Counted from the first letter of the stretch, positions 1 through 7,339 are shown. The stretch: 50,098 nt of DNA from Elusimicrobia bacterium RIFOXYD2_FULL_34_15 (GCA_001800605.1 MGVS01000009.1:497-50594), one strand, 5' to 3'. Notes: generated from the letters alone by a model not told the origin. Translations and numbers: made by a program.

Positions 1-20
1 ATTTTAAAAGATTTAAGTCA

Positions 21-50
21 GCGACCCTGTGGGCGGTCGCCTTCGGCGAC
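21..50. repeat. GC-rich double hairpin upstream of first gene
   Basis: GTCGCC (36-41), TTC, GGCGAC (45-50) is a perfect 6-bp hairpin. GCGACC at 21-26 can alternatively pair with GGTCGC at 35-40. The two pairings exclude each other. It lies just before the ribosome binding site of the first gene. It looks like one of the short GC-rich palindromes scattered through this genome; a regulatory role is possible but not shown. Confidence 0.5.
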
Positions 51-65
51 TGGTTAGGAGGAATT

Positions 66-1049
66 ATGATTATCGTATTATTATTTTCTTTACTGATTTT
101 GTTTTTGATTTTTAAGAGTTTGGGAATGGTTTTTAAAGGATTTAAAGAAAGTTTTGGGTTTGGAATTTTACTTAGTGCTTTATTTTTGTTTACCGTTGTT
201 GTTCCGCTTTATTTAATGATTTTTGTTTTTATCCAGCCGATACCTGCCCATAATCCTAAAATATTTTATGCTGTTTTTACTATTTTTTTTACTTTAGTTG
301 TTGCTATTGCGCTGGCTTATTATGTTATGTCAAATAAGAAACCGGGAAATGTTAAATACGGTGTTCTAAAACAAGCGAGCCGGTGGAATGCAGTTGGATT
401 TACATTGGCGGCTGCATTTTTATTGATTTTCCTGCCTAAGATTATGGTTTTGAAGCAGTTAAATGCACATGCGGAAAATCTGGGAAATCTTCAGAGATTA
501 CGAATGGTTATTTCAGAATATTATAAAATCCACAAGAATTACCCGCCCGACCTTTCTATGCTGGAAGAGGTTCCGTATCTGGATGTTTGGGCTAAAGATA
601 GTAACGGTAAATTGCATCACCATAAGAAAACAAACGAGGTTGTTCTTTTGCCGAATATATATGATAGTGATTTCGAAGTCGAATTTTTGTTCAATGATAC
701 CGTTGTTAAAAGTTCAGGGACGGAAAGTTATCCGGAAAAGGTTTCACTTGTGGGCGATTTTAATGGTTTTGATATGGAAAGTGATGTTATGACCAAAGAT
801 AATAATCAGTTTCATGTTATCAAGATTCTTAAAGCGGGAATTTATAGATTCGGATTTGTTGTGGATGGAGAGTTGCAGGGTTTAGTTAAAGAAGAAATTG
901 TTTTTCCTTCAAGTTATGATAATATTCTGGTTAGGCCTGTCGGTTTAAAAGATGAGGGAAAATGGGGATATGACCCGGCAATTGGGTATGTTTTTATAGA
1001 TTGTACCGGCGTAGATGCCAAGAGCTATCAACCGCTGTATAACTACTAG
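66..1049 (+). CDS. Membrane protein with pseudopilin-like and CBM48-like C-terminal regions
   Basis: I do not recognise this 327-residue protein as a whole. Four hydrophobic segments (about residues 4-25, 30-58, 66-88 and 105-128) make the N-terminal half an integral membrane domain. Residues about 135-190 (LRMVISEYYKIHKNYPPDL, then a DVWAKDSNGK-like stretch) resemble the globular part of type II secretion pseudopilins. Residues about 205-290 (VSLVGDFNGFD, then GIYRFGFVVDGE) look like an AMPK/CBM48-type early-set domain, a fold that often binds alpha-glucans. AGGAG is well placed before the ATG at 66. Function is unknown; the domain assignments come from motif reading only. The stop codon lies at the edge of a dispersed repeat. 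Confidence 0.7.
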   Translation: MIIVLLFSLLILFLIFKSLGMVFKGFKESFGFGILLSALFLFTVVVPLYLMIFVFIQPIPAHNPKIFYAVFTIFFTLVVAIALAYYVMSNKKPGNVKYGVLKQASRWNAVGFTLAAAFLLIFLPKIMVLKQLNAHAENLGNLQRLRMVISEYYKIHKNYPPDLSMLEEVPYLDVWAKDSNGKLHHHKKTNEVVLLPNIYDSDFEVEFLFNDTVVKSSGTESYPEKVSLVGDFNGFDMESDVMTKDNNQFHVIKILKAGIYRFGFVVDGELQGLVKEEIVFPSSYDNILVRPVGLKDEGKWGYDPAIGYVFIDCTGVDAKSYQPLYNY

Positions 1050-1083
1050 TGAGATTGTGCGTTGGTGGGATAGTGAGATAGTC
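1048..1083. repeat. Dispersed GTGGGATAGTG-type repeat, gene-less copy
   Basis: The 34 bases between the first gene and cinA carry GAGATTGTGCGTTGG and GTGGGATAGTGAGATAG. The same phrases flank the S23-type gene at 27863-28314 and form the palindrome at 36856-36960. The repeat runs directly into the cinA ATG and leaves no clear Shine-Dalgarno sequence. Confidence 0.6.
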
Positions 1084-2328
1084 ATGCATATTGAGATTGT
1101 TTGTGTTGGTTCTGAGCTTTTGATCGGGTTTGTTAATACAAACGGCGCATTTGTTTCTGAAAAGCTTGCTACTATAGGCTTAAAAGTAGCCAGGGAGATA
1201 AGCGTTGGCGATGATTCCGCCGAGCTAATAAGCGTGCTGGAAGAATCGCTGAGACGTTCTGATGTTGTTATTGTTACCGGCGGTTTGGGTCCCACCTTCG
1301 ACGATATTACCCGCAATGTTGTTTCTAAAGTAACCGGCAAGAAATTAGTTTTGAATAAAGAGCAGTTAAAAATTCTGAAAGATTTTTTTGTGAATAGAAA
1401 TTATAAGATGTCAAAGACAAATGAAGTACAGGCATATATTTTAGACGGTGCGGAAATTATTCCGAATAATTTGGGGACGGCACCGGGACAGATTCTGGAG
1501 GTGGCCAATAAATTTATTGTACTTTTGCCCGGACCGCCAAGAGAATTAAAGCCGATGACGGAAAATACGGTTATTCCTTTTCTGAAGGAGAGGTTTGAGA
1601 AAGGACTTTTAAAGGTTAAGGTTTTGCACACAACCGGGATGGCGGAATCCACAATTGATGAAAAGATAAGAAAGATTATAGATACGGAAAGGGAACTTGA
1701 AGGTAGTGAGATTACATTTTCTATTTTAGCAAAGCATACAGGCGTAGATTTGAAGATTTTGGTTTCGGGTGATGACGAGATGATTATTGATGAGGCAATC
1801 CAGAAACTGAAAAAAGAGTTTTATGATGTTTTGGGCGATGTTATTTATGGCGAAGATAATCAAACCTTAGAGAGTGTTGTAGGTGATATCCTTATGAAGA
1901 AAAGGAAAACACTTGCTGTTGCGGAATCGTGTACCGGCGGTTTGATAGCACACAGGATTACAAATGTTGCCGGGAGTTCGTTATATTTCAAACAGGGTGT
2001 CGTTTCATATTCTGAGATGAGTAAAAAGAAAATTCTTGATGTGAAAGAAGAAACTTTAAATAAATTTGGCGCGGTTTCCGAGCAAGTGGCTCTTGAGATG
2101 GCGGAGGGTGTTAAGGCAAATATCAATGCAGATTACGGGATTTCTACTACAGGGATTGCAGGCCCTAAAAGTTCATCTACAGGTAAACCGATTGGTTTGG
2201 CTTTTATTTCTTTAGTTTCTAATAATAAAAAAATTGTTAAACAGTTTAATTTTACAGGCTCGCGGGCAGAGATTAAAGATAAGATTGCTACCGCTGCACT
2301 TGACATTTTAAGAAAGAATATAATATAA
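1084..2328 (+). CDS. cinA: CinA: nicotinamide-nucleotide amidase / ADP-ribose pyrophosphatase-type protein
   Basis: A full-length two-domain CinA of 414 residues. The N-terminal MoCF/molybdopterin-binding-like domain (about 1-165) starts HIEIVCVGSELLIG and contains VIVTGGLGPTFDD. The C-terminal PncC domain (about 255-410) contains AVAESCTGGLIAHRI and STTGIAGP and deamidates NMN in pyridine nucleotide salvage. The frame is open further upstream to 1015, but homologues start at the MHIEI-like sequence, so the ATG at 1084 is preferred. The upstream gap is repeat DNA, so translation may not use a strong ribosome binding site. CinA is soluble and usually constitutive; no recA is adjacent here. Confidence 0.93.
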   Translation: MHIEIVCVGSELLIGFVNTNGAFVSEKLATIGLKVAREISVGDDSAELISVLEESLRRSDVVIVTGGLGPTFDDITRNVVSKVTGKKLVLNKEQLKILKDFFVNRNYKMSKTNEVQAYILDGAEIIPNNLGTAPGQILEVANKFIVLLPGPPRELKPMTENTVIPFLKERFEKGLLKVKVLHTTGMAESTIDEKIRKIIDTERELEGSEITFSILAKHTGVDLKILVSGDDEMIIDEAIQKLKKEFYDVLGDVIYGEDNQTLESVVGDILMKKRKTLAVAESCTGGLIAHRITNVAGSSLYFKQGVVSYSEMSKKKILDVKEETLNKFGAVSEQVALEMAEGVKANINADYGISTTGIAGPKSSSTGKPIGLAFISLVSNNKKIVKQFNFTGSRAEIKDKIATAALDILRKNII

Positions 2329-2353
2329 TACCGTTAGAAAAACTAACGGTATT
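2327..2353. repeat. Perfect hairpin after cinA, resembling the CCCCGTTAG element ends
   Basis: AATACCGTTAG (2327-2337), AAAAA, CTAACGGTATT (2343-2353) is a perfect 11-bp stem that begins within the cinA stop codon. No U-run follows, so it is not a classical terminator. The core CCGTTAG/CTAACGG matches the termini of the 110-bp elements at 17163 and 29401. Confidence 0.6.
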
Positions 2354-2362
2354 GATTACACA

Positions 2363-2413
2363 CCTGCCTGCCGGCAGGCAGGGGTTTTGAAAAGTGATTA
2401 CACAGATTAGAAT
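2363..2413. repeat. 20-bp perfect palindrome plus GATTACACAGATTA repeat
   Basis: CCTGCCTGCCGGCAGGCAGG (2363-2382) is a perfect palindrome of a kind common in candidate-phylum genomes. GATTACACAGATTA follows at about 2397-2410 and recurs near 21440-21480, 21950 and 22030, and in reverse complement near 19440. The rest of the gap to 2471 shows nothing further. Confidence 0.65.
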
Positions 2414-2481
2414 CTAATCAATGTAATTTTTAATTGTAGTCCTTTTAATCTTATTTAAGTGGTTATCCGGCTGGAGGTTAT

Positions 2482-2865
2482 ATGTTTAGATTTAGGGCAA
2501 AGGATGTAATGATTAAGGAAGTTTTTACAGTTCATCCGGGTTCAACTTTGAAAGAAGCAGTTAAGACAATTTTAAGTAAAGGCATTAGCGGGTTACCAGT
2601 TGTTGACGATTCCGGTAAGGTTATCGGAATTATTACGGAAAAAGATATTATCAATTATATGATTAGCGGTAATTTGCATCATGCCCTTGTTTCCGAAGCT
2701 ATGTCAAAAAATATCGTTAGTGTACATACGGATACGGATTTAACAAAGATCGCGCTTTTGTTCAGTGAAAAAGGCATTAAACGCGTGCCTGTTATTGACG
2801 ACGGAAAGCTTGTCGGCATTATTTCAAGGCGTGATATGATACGTTCTATTGCAAATGAAGAATGA
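2482..2865 (+). CDS. Tandem CBS-domain protein
   Basis: A 127-residue protein made of two CBS motifs, about residues 6-60 (KDVMIKEVFTVHPGSTLKEAV, then GVITEKDI-like) and 67-123 (VSEAMSKNIVSVHTDTDL, then VGIISRRDMIRSI). Stand-alone CBS pairs bind adenosine nucleotides and act as energy sensors. The partner here is not evident. GGAGG sits about 6 bases before the ATG. The gene overlaps thpR by ATGA, so the two are probably translationally coupled. Soluble, with no membrane segment. Confidence 0.88.
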   Translation: MFRFRAKDVMIKEVFTVHPGSTLKEAVKTILSKGISGLPVVDDSGKVIGIITEKDIINYMISGNLHHALVSEAMSKNIVSVHTDTDLTKIALLFSEKGIKRVPVIDDGKLVGIISRRDMIRSIANEE

Positions 2866-3419
2866 GGTTATTTGTTGCAGTAAATATCAGTGAGGATAGC
2901 AAAGAAAAGATTTTTAATATACAGACGGAGTTCAAACGGAGTTCGGCAGATGTAAAATGGGTTGAGAAAGAAAATCTGCATTTGACCCTGAAGTTTTTGG
3001 GAGAAGTTGCGGAAGATAAGCTGGATTCAGTTAAAGAAAGAATAAAGCAGTCGTTTTCAGGGATAAAAAGATTTGAAATTTGTTTTGAATATACCGGAGC
3101 TTTCCCTACCGAAAAATTTCCAAAAGTTTTGTGGATAGGCATCAGTAAGGGCACAGTTGAACTAAAAGATATTTCACAGAAATTGGAAAATTCACTTGAA
3201 GAGTTAGGGTTTGAAAAAGAAAAAAGAGAATTTTCAGCACATTTGACAATAGGCAGGTTTAGAAGTAATTTTGGAAAAGAAAAGTTATTTGATAGAATAA
3301 AGAAAAAACAGATTGAAAAAATAACCGAGAATATTAAATCGGTATTTTTAATGAAGAGCACGCTTACACCAAAAGGACCCATTTATAATGTTATTGAAGA
3401 ATTTCAACTGGAATTTTAA
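2862..3419 (+). CDS. thpR: RNA 2',3'-cyclic phosphodiesterase (2H/LigT family)
   Basis: This is a 2H-phosphoesterase of 185 residues. The two HxTx signature motifs are present, HLTL at residues 40-43 and HLTI at 127-130, along with the family N-terminus MRLFVAVNI. ThpR hydrolyses RNA 2',3'-cyclic phosphate ends and has reversible 2'-5' RNA ligase activity in vitro. Length is typical. It overlaps the CBS gene by 4 bp upstream and the deacetylase gene by 32 bp downstream, indicating a compact operon. Confidence 0.9.
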   Translation: MRLFVAVNISEDSKEKIFNIQTEFKRSSADVKWVEKENLHLTLKFLGEVAEDKLDSVKERIKQSFSGIKRFEICFEYTGAFPTEKFPKVLWIGISKGTVELKDISQKLENSLEELGFEKEKREFSAHLTIGRFRSNFGKEKLFDRIKKKQIEKITENIKSVFLMKSTLTPKGPIYNVIEEFQLEF

Positions 3420-4083
3420 ACCGCAAAAGCTAAAAACAATATTTTTGATTATTTTCTTATTTTGCAGTACTGTTTTTTTATTTTCGGCAGAAAAAGATAT
3501 TTCGCTTACTTTTCATGACGGTCCAAACCCTAATTCTACACCGCAATTATTGAAAATTCTTGATGATGCAAATGTAAAGGCAACTTTTTTTGTGGTTGGC
3601 AAGATGGTTAAAAAGTATCCGGAGTTGCTAAAGGAGATTTATAAAAGAGGACATCAAGTAGCGGTACATACATATAATCACAGGAATCTAACTACACTTT
3701 CAACTTCTGAAATTTTGTCGGAACTTTTAAGGACAAAAATTTTGATAAAACAAATAATAGGCATTGACACTTACTTGTTTACTCCTCCGGGCGGACGCTA
3801 TAATGAGAAGGTTATTGAAACTGCAATGTCGTGCGGTTTTAGGATGGCTTTGTGGTCGGTTTTCCCGGAAGATCACAGAAATCCATCGCCAATAATTTAT
3901 GAAAAAGTTGTAACTAATTCACGTGACGGAAGTGTGGTTCTTCTGCATAACGGGCCGCCGGATACTTTGGACGCGCTTCCAAAAATAATAGAAAAGCTTA
4001 GAGCAAGAGGTTTTAAGTTTAGTACACTTTCGCAATTACTTGCTCAGGGAAAAGGAAAACACATTGTCTATCCTCGCAATTGA
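3388..4083 (+). CDS. Exported NodB-type polysaccharide deacetylase-like protein with altered catalytic motif
   Basis: The 231-residue protein starts with a basic stretch and a hydrophobic signal/anchor (about 14-33), so the NodB domain should face the periplasm. NodB landmarks are TFHDGP (41-46), the zinc-binding HTYNH (94-98), FTPPGG (131-136) and LLHNG (185-189). In canonical carbohydrate esterase family 4 enzymes the first motif is TFDDGP, whose first Asp is the catalytic base. Here that residue is His43, while metal-ligand Asp44 is kept. The usual Arg before motif 3 is also absent. It may be a divergent deacetylase or a non-catalytic binding form. It overlaps thpR by 32 bp and is overlapped by ruvX. 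Confidence 0.82.
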   Translation: MLLKNFNWNFKPQKLKTIFLIIFLFCSTVFLFSAEKDISLTFHDGPNPNSTPQLLKILDDANVKATFFVVGKMVKKYPELLKEIYKRGHQVAVHTYNHRNLTTLSTSEILSELLRTKILIKQIIGIDTYLFTPPGGRYNEKVIETAMSCGFRMALWSVFPEDHRNPSPIIYEKVVTNSRDGSVVLLHNGPPDTLDALPKIIEKLRARGFKFSTLSQLLAQGKGKHIVYPRN

Positions 4084-4477
4084 TTATGGAAAGAAACGAA
4101 TAGGCCTGGCTGTAACTTCTACATTTATACCTACACCGCTGGAACCGATTATAGTAAAAAACTTAGAATCCGTTTTATTAGAGATTTCAAAAATAATAAA
4201 AGAGCATGAGGCATCGGAAATAGTTGTCGGATTGCCGTTGAATATGGACGGAACCGAGAGCGAGATGACGAAAGAAGTGCGGACTTTTGCGTCAGAAATA
4301 GAAAGTTATTTCGGATTAAAAATAAATTTTATTAATGAACAGCTAACATCAAGAGAAGCAACGGAAAAGCTGGCAATAACTGAAAAAGATTGGAAAAAAA
4401 GGAAAAAGAAACTTGATAGCGCATCAGCTTGTATTATTTTAGAAAGTTATTTATCCAAAAAAAATGATAAAAAGTAA
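4064..4477 (+). CDS. ruvX: Putative pre-16S rRNA nuclease / Holliday junction resolvase homologue
   Basis: A YqgF/RuvX RNase H-fold protein. It begins ILAIDYGKKRIGLAV and carries IVVGLPLNMDGTES and FINEQLTSREA, the conserved acidic and glycine-rich motifs. The TTG at 4064 is preferred (137 residues, normal family length) because AAAGGA lies 7-10 bases upstream. A longer TTG start at 4040 would add eight residues not found in homologues. YqgF is implicated in 16S rRNA 5'-end maturation. The start lies inside the deacetylase gene and the end overlaps mltG by 14 bp; ruvX-mltG is a common bacterial pairing. Confidence 0.9.
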   Translation: MSILAIDYGKKRIGLAVTSTFIPTPLEPIIVKNLESVLLEISKIIKEHEASEIVVGLPLNMDGTESEMTKEVRTFASEIESYFGLKINFINEQLTSREATEKLAITEKDWKKRKKKLDSASACIILESYLSKKNDKK

Positions 4478-5396
4478 ATTTAGAAAAATATTCGTTGTCA
4501 TTGCGGGAATAATTATCATCTGCGTATTTGTTTATTTTCTTATTCCGTCAAAGGAGCTGTTGATTAATATACCTGCAGGTTCCACGCCAAGACAAGTGGC
4601 AAAAATATTAAAAGATGATAGAATGATAAATAGTGAAAATGTTTTTTTGTCGCTGGTCTACCTAACCAGAACAGATAAGAAGTTTAAGCCCGGAACATAT
4701 AAAATTGATAATAGGATGTTAAGCCTGGGTATTTTAAAAAATATTGTTCTGGGTAATACCCATAAGACAAGAGTTACAATTCCGGAAGGATTCACTTCCG
4801 GGGAGATAGCGGAACTTTTAGAAAAGAAAGAGGTTTGTAATAGTAAGAAATTTTTAGAAATCGTAAAAAAGAGAAAATTAGAAGGATATCTTTTCCCTGA
4901 GACATACTATTTTGATCCCGCGACACCTGCTGAAAATGTCGTGGATATTTTAAATAACCAGTTTAAAAAAATTTATACTGACGATTTTTCTGAAAGGGCA
5001 AAACAAATTAAGATGCCGGAAGATAAGGTTATTATTTTAGCGTCAATAATAGAAAAAGAAGCAAAGAAAAATGTTGAGAGACCCTTGATTTCCGGAGTAT
5101 TTCATAATCGTATAAGGAAAGGCTGGAATTTGGAATCCTGTGCTACCGTTTTATATGCGCTGGGTAAACATAAAGATTCGTTGACATACAAAGATATAAA
5201 AGTAGAGTCACCTTACAATACATATATACATCCCGGAGTTCCGCCAGGACCAATCTGCAACCCGGGACTTGCATCTATAAAAGCTGCTCTATATCCTGCC
5301 ACTACCGATGATATGTTTTTTGTTGCCGATGGTTCAGGAACCCACAATTTTTCTAAATATTTTGCAGAACATAATTCAAAAAAGAAGAAAAGATAG
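4464..5396 (+). CDS. mltG: Endolytic murein transglycosylase MltG (YceG-like)
   Basis: The 310-residue protein has one N-terminal membrane anchor (about 8-28), a LysM-like region (about 30-95) and a YceG domain. It contains YLFPETY at about 142-148, ASIIEKEA around catalytic Glu197, and the C-terminal signature YNTYIHPGVPPGPICNPG followed by GTHNFSKYFAEH. MltG cleaves nascent peptidoglycan at the inner membrane and sets glycan strand length. Length is typical for the family. Last gene of the overlapping cluster; downstream lies repeat DNA. Confidence 0.93.
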   Translation: MIKSKFRKIFVVIAGIIIICVFVYFLIPSKELLINIPAGSTPRQVAKILKDDRMINSENVFLSLVYLTRTDKKFKPGTYKIDNRMLSLGILKNIVLGNTHKTRVTIPEGFTSGEIAELLEKKEVCNSKKFLEIVKKRKLEGYLFPETYYFDPATPAENVVDILNNQFKKIYTDDFSERAKQIKMPEDKVIILASIIEKEAKKNVERPLISGVFHNRIRKGWNLESCATVLYALGKHKDSLTYKDIKVESPYNTYIHPGVPPGPICNPGLASIKAALYPATTDDMFFVADGSGTHNFSKYFAEHNSKKKKR

Positions 5397-5413
5397 AATA
5401 ACTGATAATATGC

Positions 5414-5517
5414 AAAGGTAGATGGTAGAGAGGTAAAAAGGTAGAAAATAACAGCTTAAACTTTTTAACTTCTTAAACCAATCTATCTACCTTTCTACCC
5501 TTTTACCTGTTTACCTG
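5414..5517. repeat. Long imperfect inverted repeat of AAAGGTAGA/GAGGTAAAAAGG units
   Basis: The left arm (about 5414-5447) consists of AAAGGTAGATGGTAGAGAGG-type phrases. The right arm (about 5482-5517) is its near reverse complement. They form a long imperfect cruciform between mltG and the sigma factor gene. The arms are made of short quasi-repeated units (GGTAGA, GGTAAAA), like other gaps in this window. No coding potential is seen. Confidence 0.65.
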
Positions 5518-5529
5518 TTTTTTAGTGGT

Positions 5530-5555
5530 AAACCAAAATTAGTTTAAAGCATCTA
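5530..5555 (+). promoter_or_regulatory. Candidate ECF-type promoter of the sigma factor operon
   Basis: TAAACC (5529-5534) lies 15 bases before CATCTA (5550-5555), resembling the AAC -35 core and CGTC-like -10 of autoregulated ECF promoters. The ATG follows 5 bases later with no Shine-Dalgarno, so a transcript from here would be nearly leaderless. Weak evidence. Confidence 0.3.
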
Positions 5556-5560
5556 TACTT

Positions 5561-6085
5561 ATGAAAGTGCAAGAAAACTTCGAAGATGTTATTGCTAAGC
5601 ACCAGAAAAAAATTTACAGAATAGTCTTTTCATTTGTTAAAAATGAAGCAGATACAGATGAAATTGTTCAGCAAACATTTTTTAATGCGTTTAAAAGCTA
5701 TAAAAATTTTGAAGGCAGGTCATCAGTTGAAACATGGCTGATTAGGATTGCAATAAATAATGTAAGGACTCATTTCCGCAAGAGAAAGTTTTTTTCAATA
5801 TTCCAGGTTTTCAGCGATGCGGAAGAGGAAATTAAAGAATTAAAAGATAATTCGCGGAGCGCAGAGGAAGTTTTTAAAAATAAAATGATTTCAGATAAAG
5901 TGAATAAAGCAATAGGAAATCTGCCGGCCAGGCAAAAAGAAGTATTTGTTATGAAACATTTAAACGGGCTTCAAATATCTGAAATTGCCGGTATATTGGG
6001 AATTGCAGAAGGCAGTGTAAAAGCGAATATATTTAAAGCAATGAATAATTTAAGGAAATTACTTGGGGGCATAGATGAAATGTGA
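5561..6085 (+). CDS. ECF-family RNA polymerase sigma factor
   Basis: The 174-residue protein has sigma region 2 at about 15-80 (DTDEIVQQTFFNAFKSYKNFEG, then VETWLIRIAINNVRTHFRKRK) and region 4 at about 118-170 (LPARQKEVFVMKHLNGL, then GIAEGSVKANIFKAMNNLRK). It lacks regions 1.1 and 3, as expected for an ECF sigma factor. The downstream gene overlaps it by 11 bp and encodes a zinc-type anti-sigma factor, so it is probably held inactive until an envelope or redox signal. No Shine-Dalgarno precedes the ATG. Confidence 0.93.
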   Translation: MKVQENFEDVIAKHQKKIYRIVFSFVKNEADTDEIVQQTFFNAFKSYKNFEGRSSVETWLIRIAINNVRTHFRKRKFFSIFQVFSDAEEEIKELKDNSRSAEEVFKNKMISDKVNKAIGNLPARQKEVFVMKHLNGLQISEIAGILGIAEGSVKANIFKAMNNLRKLLGGIDEM

Positions 6086-6476
6086 TGATATAAAAAATGA
6101 ACTATATTTTTATATTAGGAATGAAATTGATTTAACTACAAAAAAGGAAATAGAAAATCATATTGAAAAATGTTCCGAATGCCGTAAATTATTGAATGAA
6201 TTTTCGAAAACGCTTAATATTATTGATAAAAGCATCATAGAGATGCCTTCGAAAAATTGGAATTACTTTGCCGAGAAAACGGTAGCAGGAATTCATCACA
6301 GAAAGATATTCGGTTTTTTAAAGCCGGCGATAGTTTTTGCAGTAAGTCTTTTGGTTTTTACTATAAGTTACAAATATTATAAATACAGAAGTGTGCAACA
6401 AACAACTTCTTTAACCGAAACAGAGGAATTAGTTTCCTATCTTTCAGATTTTGATATACCGGAGTTGAGCCAGTAA
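6075..6476 (+). CDS. Membrane-anchored anti-sigma factor with HxxxCxxC zinc motif
   Basis: The 133-residue protein has an N-terminal zf-HC2 type anti-sigma domain with His29, Cys33 and Cys36 (HIEKCSEC) and an upstream Cys3. One transmembrane helix follows at about 78-98 (FLKPAIVFAVSLLVFTISY), with a short outer tail. Proteins of this architecture bind the cognate ECF sigma through the cytoplasmic domain. The 11-bp overlap with the sigma gene supports that pairing. The short periplasmic tail leaves little room for a sensor, so sensing may involve the next gene. Confidence 0.87.
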   Translation: MKCDDIKNELYFYIRNEIDLTTKKEIENHIEKCSECRKLLNEFSKTLNIIDKSIIEMPSKNWNYFAEKTVAGIHHRKIFGFLKPAIVFAVSLLVFTISYKYYKYRSVQQTTSLTETEELVSYLSDFDIPELSQ

Positions 6477-6480
6477 AAAT

Positions 6481-6560
6481 CAGTAACGGGTAATGAGTAA
6501 TGGGTAATCCTTCGACAAGCTCAGGACAGGCTGAGTAATGGGTAAAGAGTAACGGGTAAG
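6481..6560. repeat. Dispersed repeat: GGGTAATGAGTAA phrases around a CTTCGACAAGCTCAGGAC core
   Basis: The stretch from 6504 to about 6547 matches 13764-13807 at all but a couple of positions. Flanking it are reiterated GGGTAATGAGTAA/AACGGGTAA phrases. A reverse-complement fragment of the same phrase family occurs near 10656-10672. It lies between the anti-sigma gene and the Spy-like gene and stops at that gene's ribosome binding site. Confidence 0.8.
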
Positions 6561-6572
6561 AGGAGGAGCGAT

Positions 6573-7130
6573 ATGAGAAAGTTTTTAGGTTTAGTAGTTA
6601 TTAGTTTGGTTTTTACCGCAACAATTGCTTTTTGTGAACAAAAAACCGGTGAAAAACCGATGAAAGATGAAAAATTTCGCGGGCCTAACAGCAGTTGTGA
6701 ACAAAAAGGGGATTTTAAAAGAGGAAAGGAATTCAAGCATGACATGGGAGACAGAAGGGCTGAAATTATTAGTATAAAAAGATATATTAGGTTGAAAGAA
6801 AAACTTAATCTTACCGATGAACAGGTGGGTAAACTTGAAAAAATCGGTTTAGATTATGAGAAGGATAATATAAGAAGAGAAGCTGATATGCAAATTCTGC
6901 GTATTGAATTAGGTGAAATTATCCGCAAAGACAAACCTGATTTTAGTGCTGCGCGCGAAAAGATTAAAAAGATTTCAGAGCTTCAGTTAGAATCAAAACT
7001 TAAAATGATAGACTGTATGGAAGATGGTTATAACGTTCTGACAAAAGAACAGCAGAATAAGCTTTTACAATTAAAAGAGGAAAGAAAAGAAAAATCTAAA
7101 GAAAATATCGAAAAAAAAGAAGAGAAATAA
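6573..7130 (+). CDS. Spy/CpxP-like periplasmic protein with LTxxQ motifs
   Basis: A 185-residue exported protein with a signal peptide at 1-21 and a helical domain containing two LTxxQ-type motifs, LNLTDEQ (about 74-80) and LTKEQQ (about 154-159). This pattern defines Spy/CpxP/CnrX-like proteins, which act as periplasmic chaperones or metal/stress sensors. The C-terminus is rich in Lys and Glu. GAGGAGG lies 8-10 bases before the ATG. It follows the ECF sigma/anti-sigma pair, so by analogy with CnrX-CnrH systems it may sense stress for them, or be a target. A repeat insertion separates it from the pair. Confidence 0.83.
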   Translation: MRKFLGLVVISLVFTATIAFCEQKTGEKPMKDEKFRGPNSSCEQKGDFKRGKEFKHDMGDRRAEIISIKRYIRLKEKLNLTDEQVGKLEKIGLDYEKDNIRREADMQILRIELGEIIRKDKPDFSAAREKIKKISELQLESKLKMIDCMEDGYNVLTKEQQNKLLQLKEERKEKSKENIEKKEEK

Positions 7131-7149
7131 GTTAATAATATTTACTGAT

Positions 7150-7190
7150 AAATAGCCTAAACAAATAGAACTTGTTTGGGCTATTTTTAT
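7150..7190 (+). terminator. Rho-independent terminator after the Spy-like gene
   Basis: AAATAGCCTAAACAA (7150-7164) pairs with TTGTTTGGGCTATTT (7172-7186) with one G-T mismatch and a 7-base loop, followed by T-rich sequence. It should end the sigma/anti-sigma/Spy transcript. Confidence 0.85.
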
Positions 7191-7201
7191 TATTCGAGGT
7201 C

Positions 7202-7230
7202 TTGACAGAACAAAATATTTTTGATAAGCT
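7202..7230 (+). promoter_or_regulatory. Candidate promoter upstream of FecR gene
   Basis: TTGACA (7202-7207), 17-base spacer, TAAGCT (7225-7230) preceded by an extended TGA. The -10 is weak. The predicted leader would be long (about 220 bases) and contains two inverted repeats. Confidence 0.45.
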
Positions 7231-7302
7231 AAACACATTGTTAGAGACTGTATCGCAGCTATCAATTAATATATTTTGTTTTTCGTTTTGTAGTTAGTGT
7301 GA

Positions 7303-7326
7303 GTAATCCCGATAAATCGGGACAAG
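7303..7326. repeat. TCCCGAT-ATCGGGACAAG hairpin repeat
   Basis: TCCCGAT (7307-7313), AA, ATCGGGA (7316-7322). The surrounding sequence GTAATCCCGAT to GGGACAAG matches the reverse complement of 10672-10695 at nearly every position, and a looser copy is at 19620-19645. Confidence 0.7.
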
Positions 7327-7339
7327 TTTAATAGTTAGG

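Noticed and set aside
2363-2382. Palindrome read as a Rho-independent terminator
   Set aside because: The perfect 20-bp palindrome has no loop and is followed by GGGG rather than a strong U-run; it fits the dispersed palindrome class better.
5414-5517. CRISPR array
   Set aside because: The GGTAGA phrases are short, irregular and mirrored; there is no constant repeat/spacer period and no cas gene.
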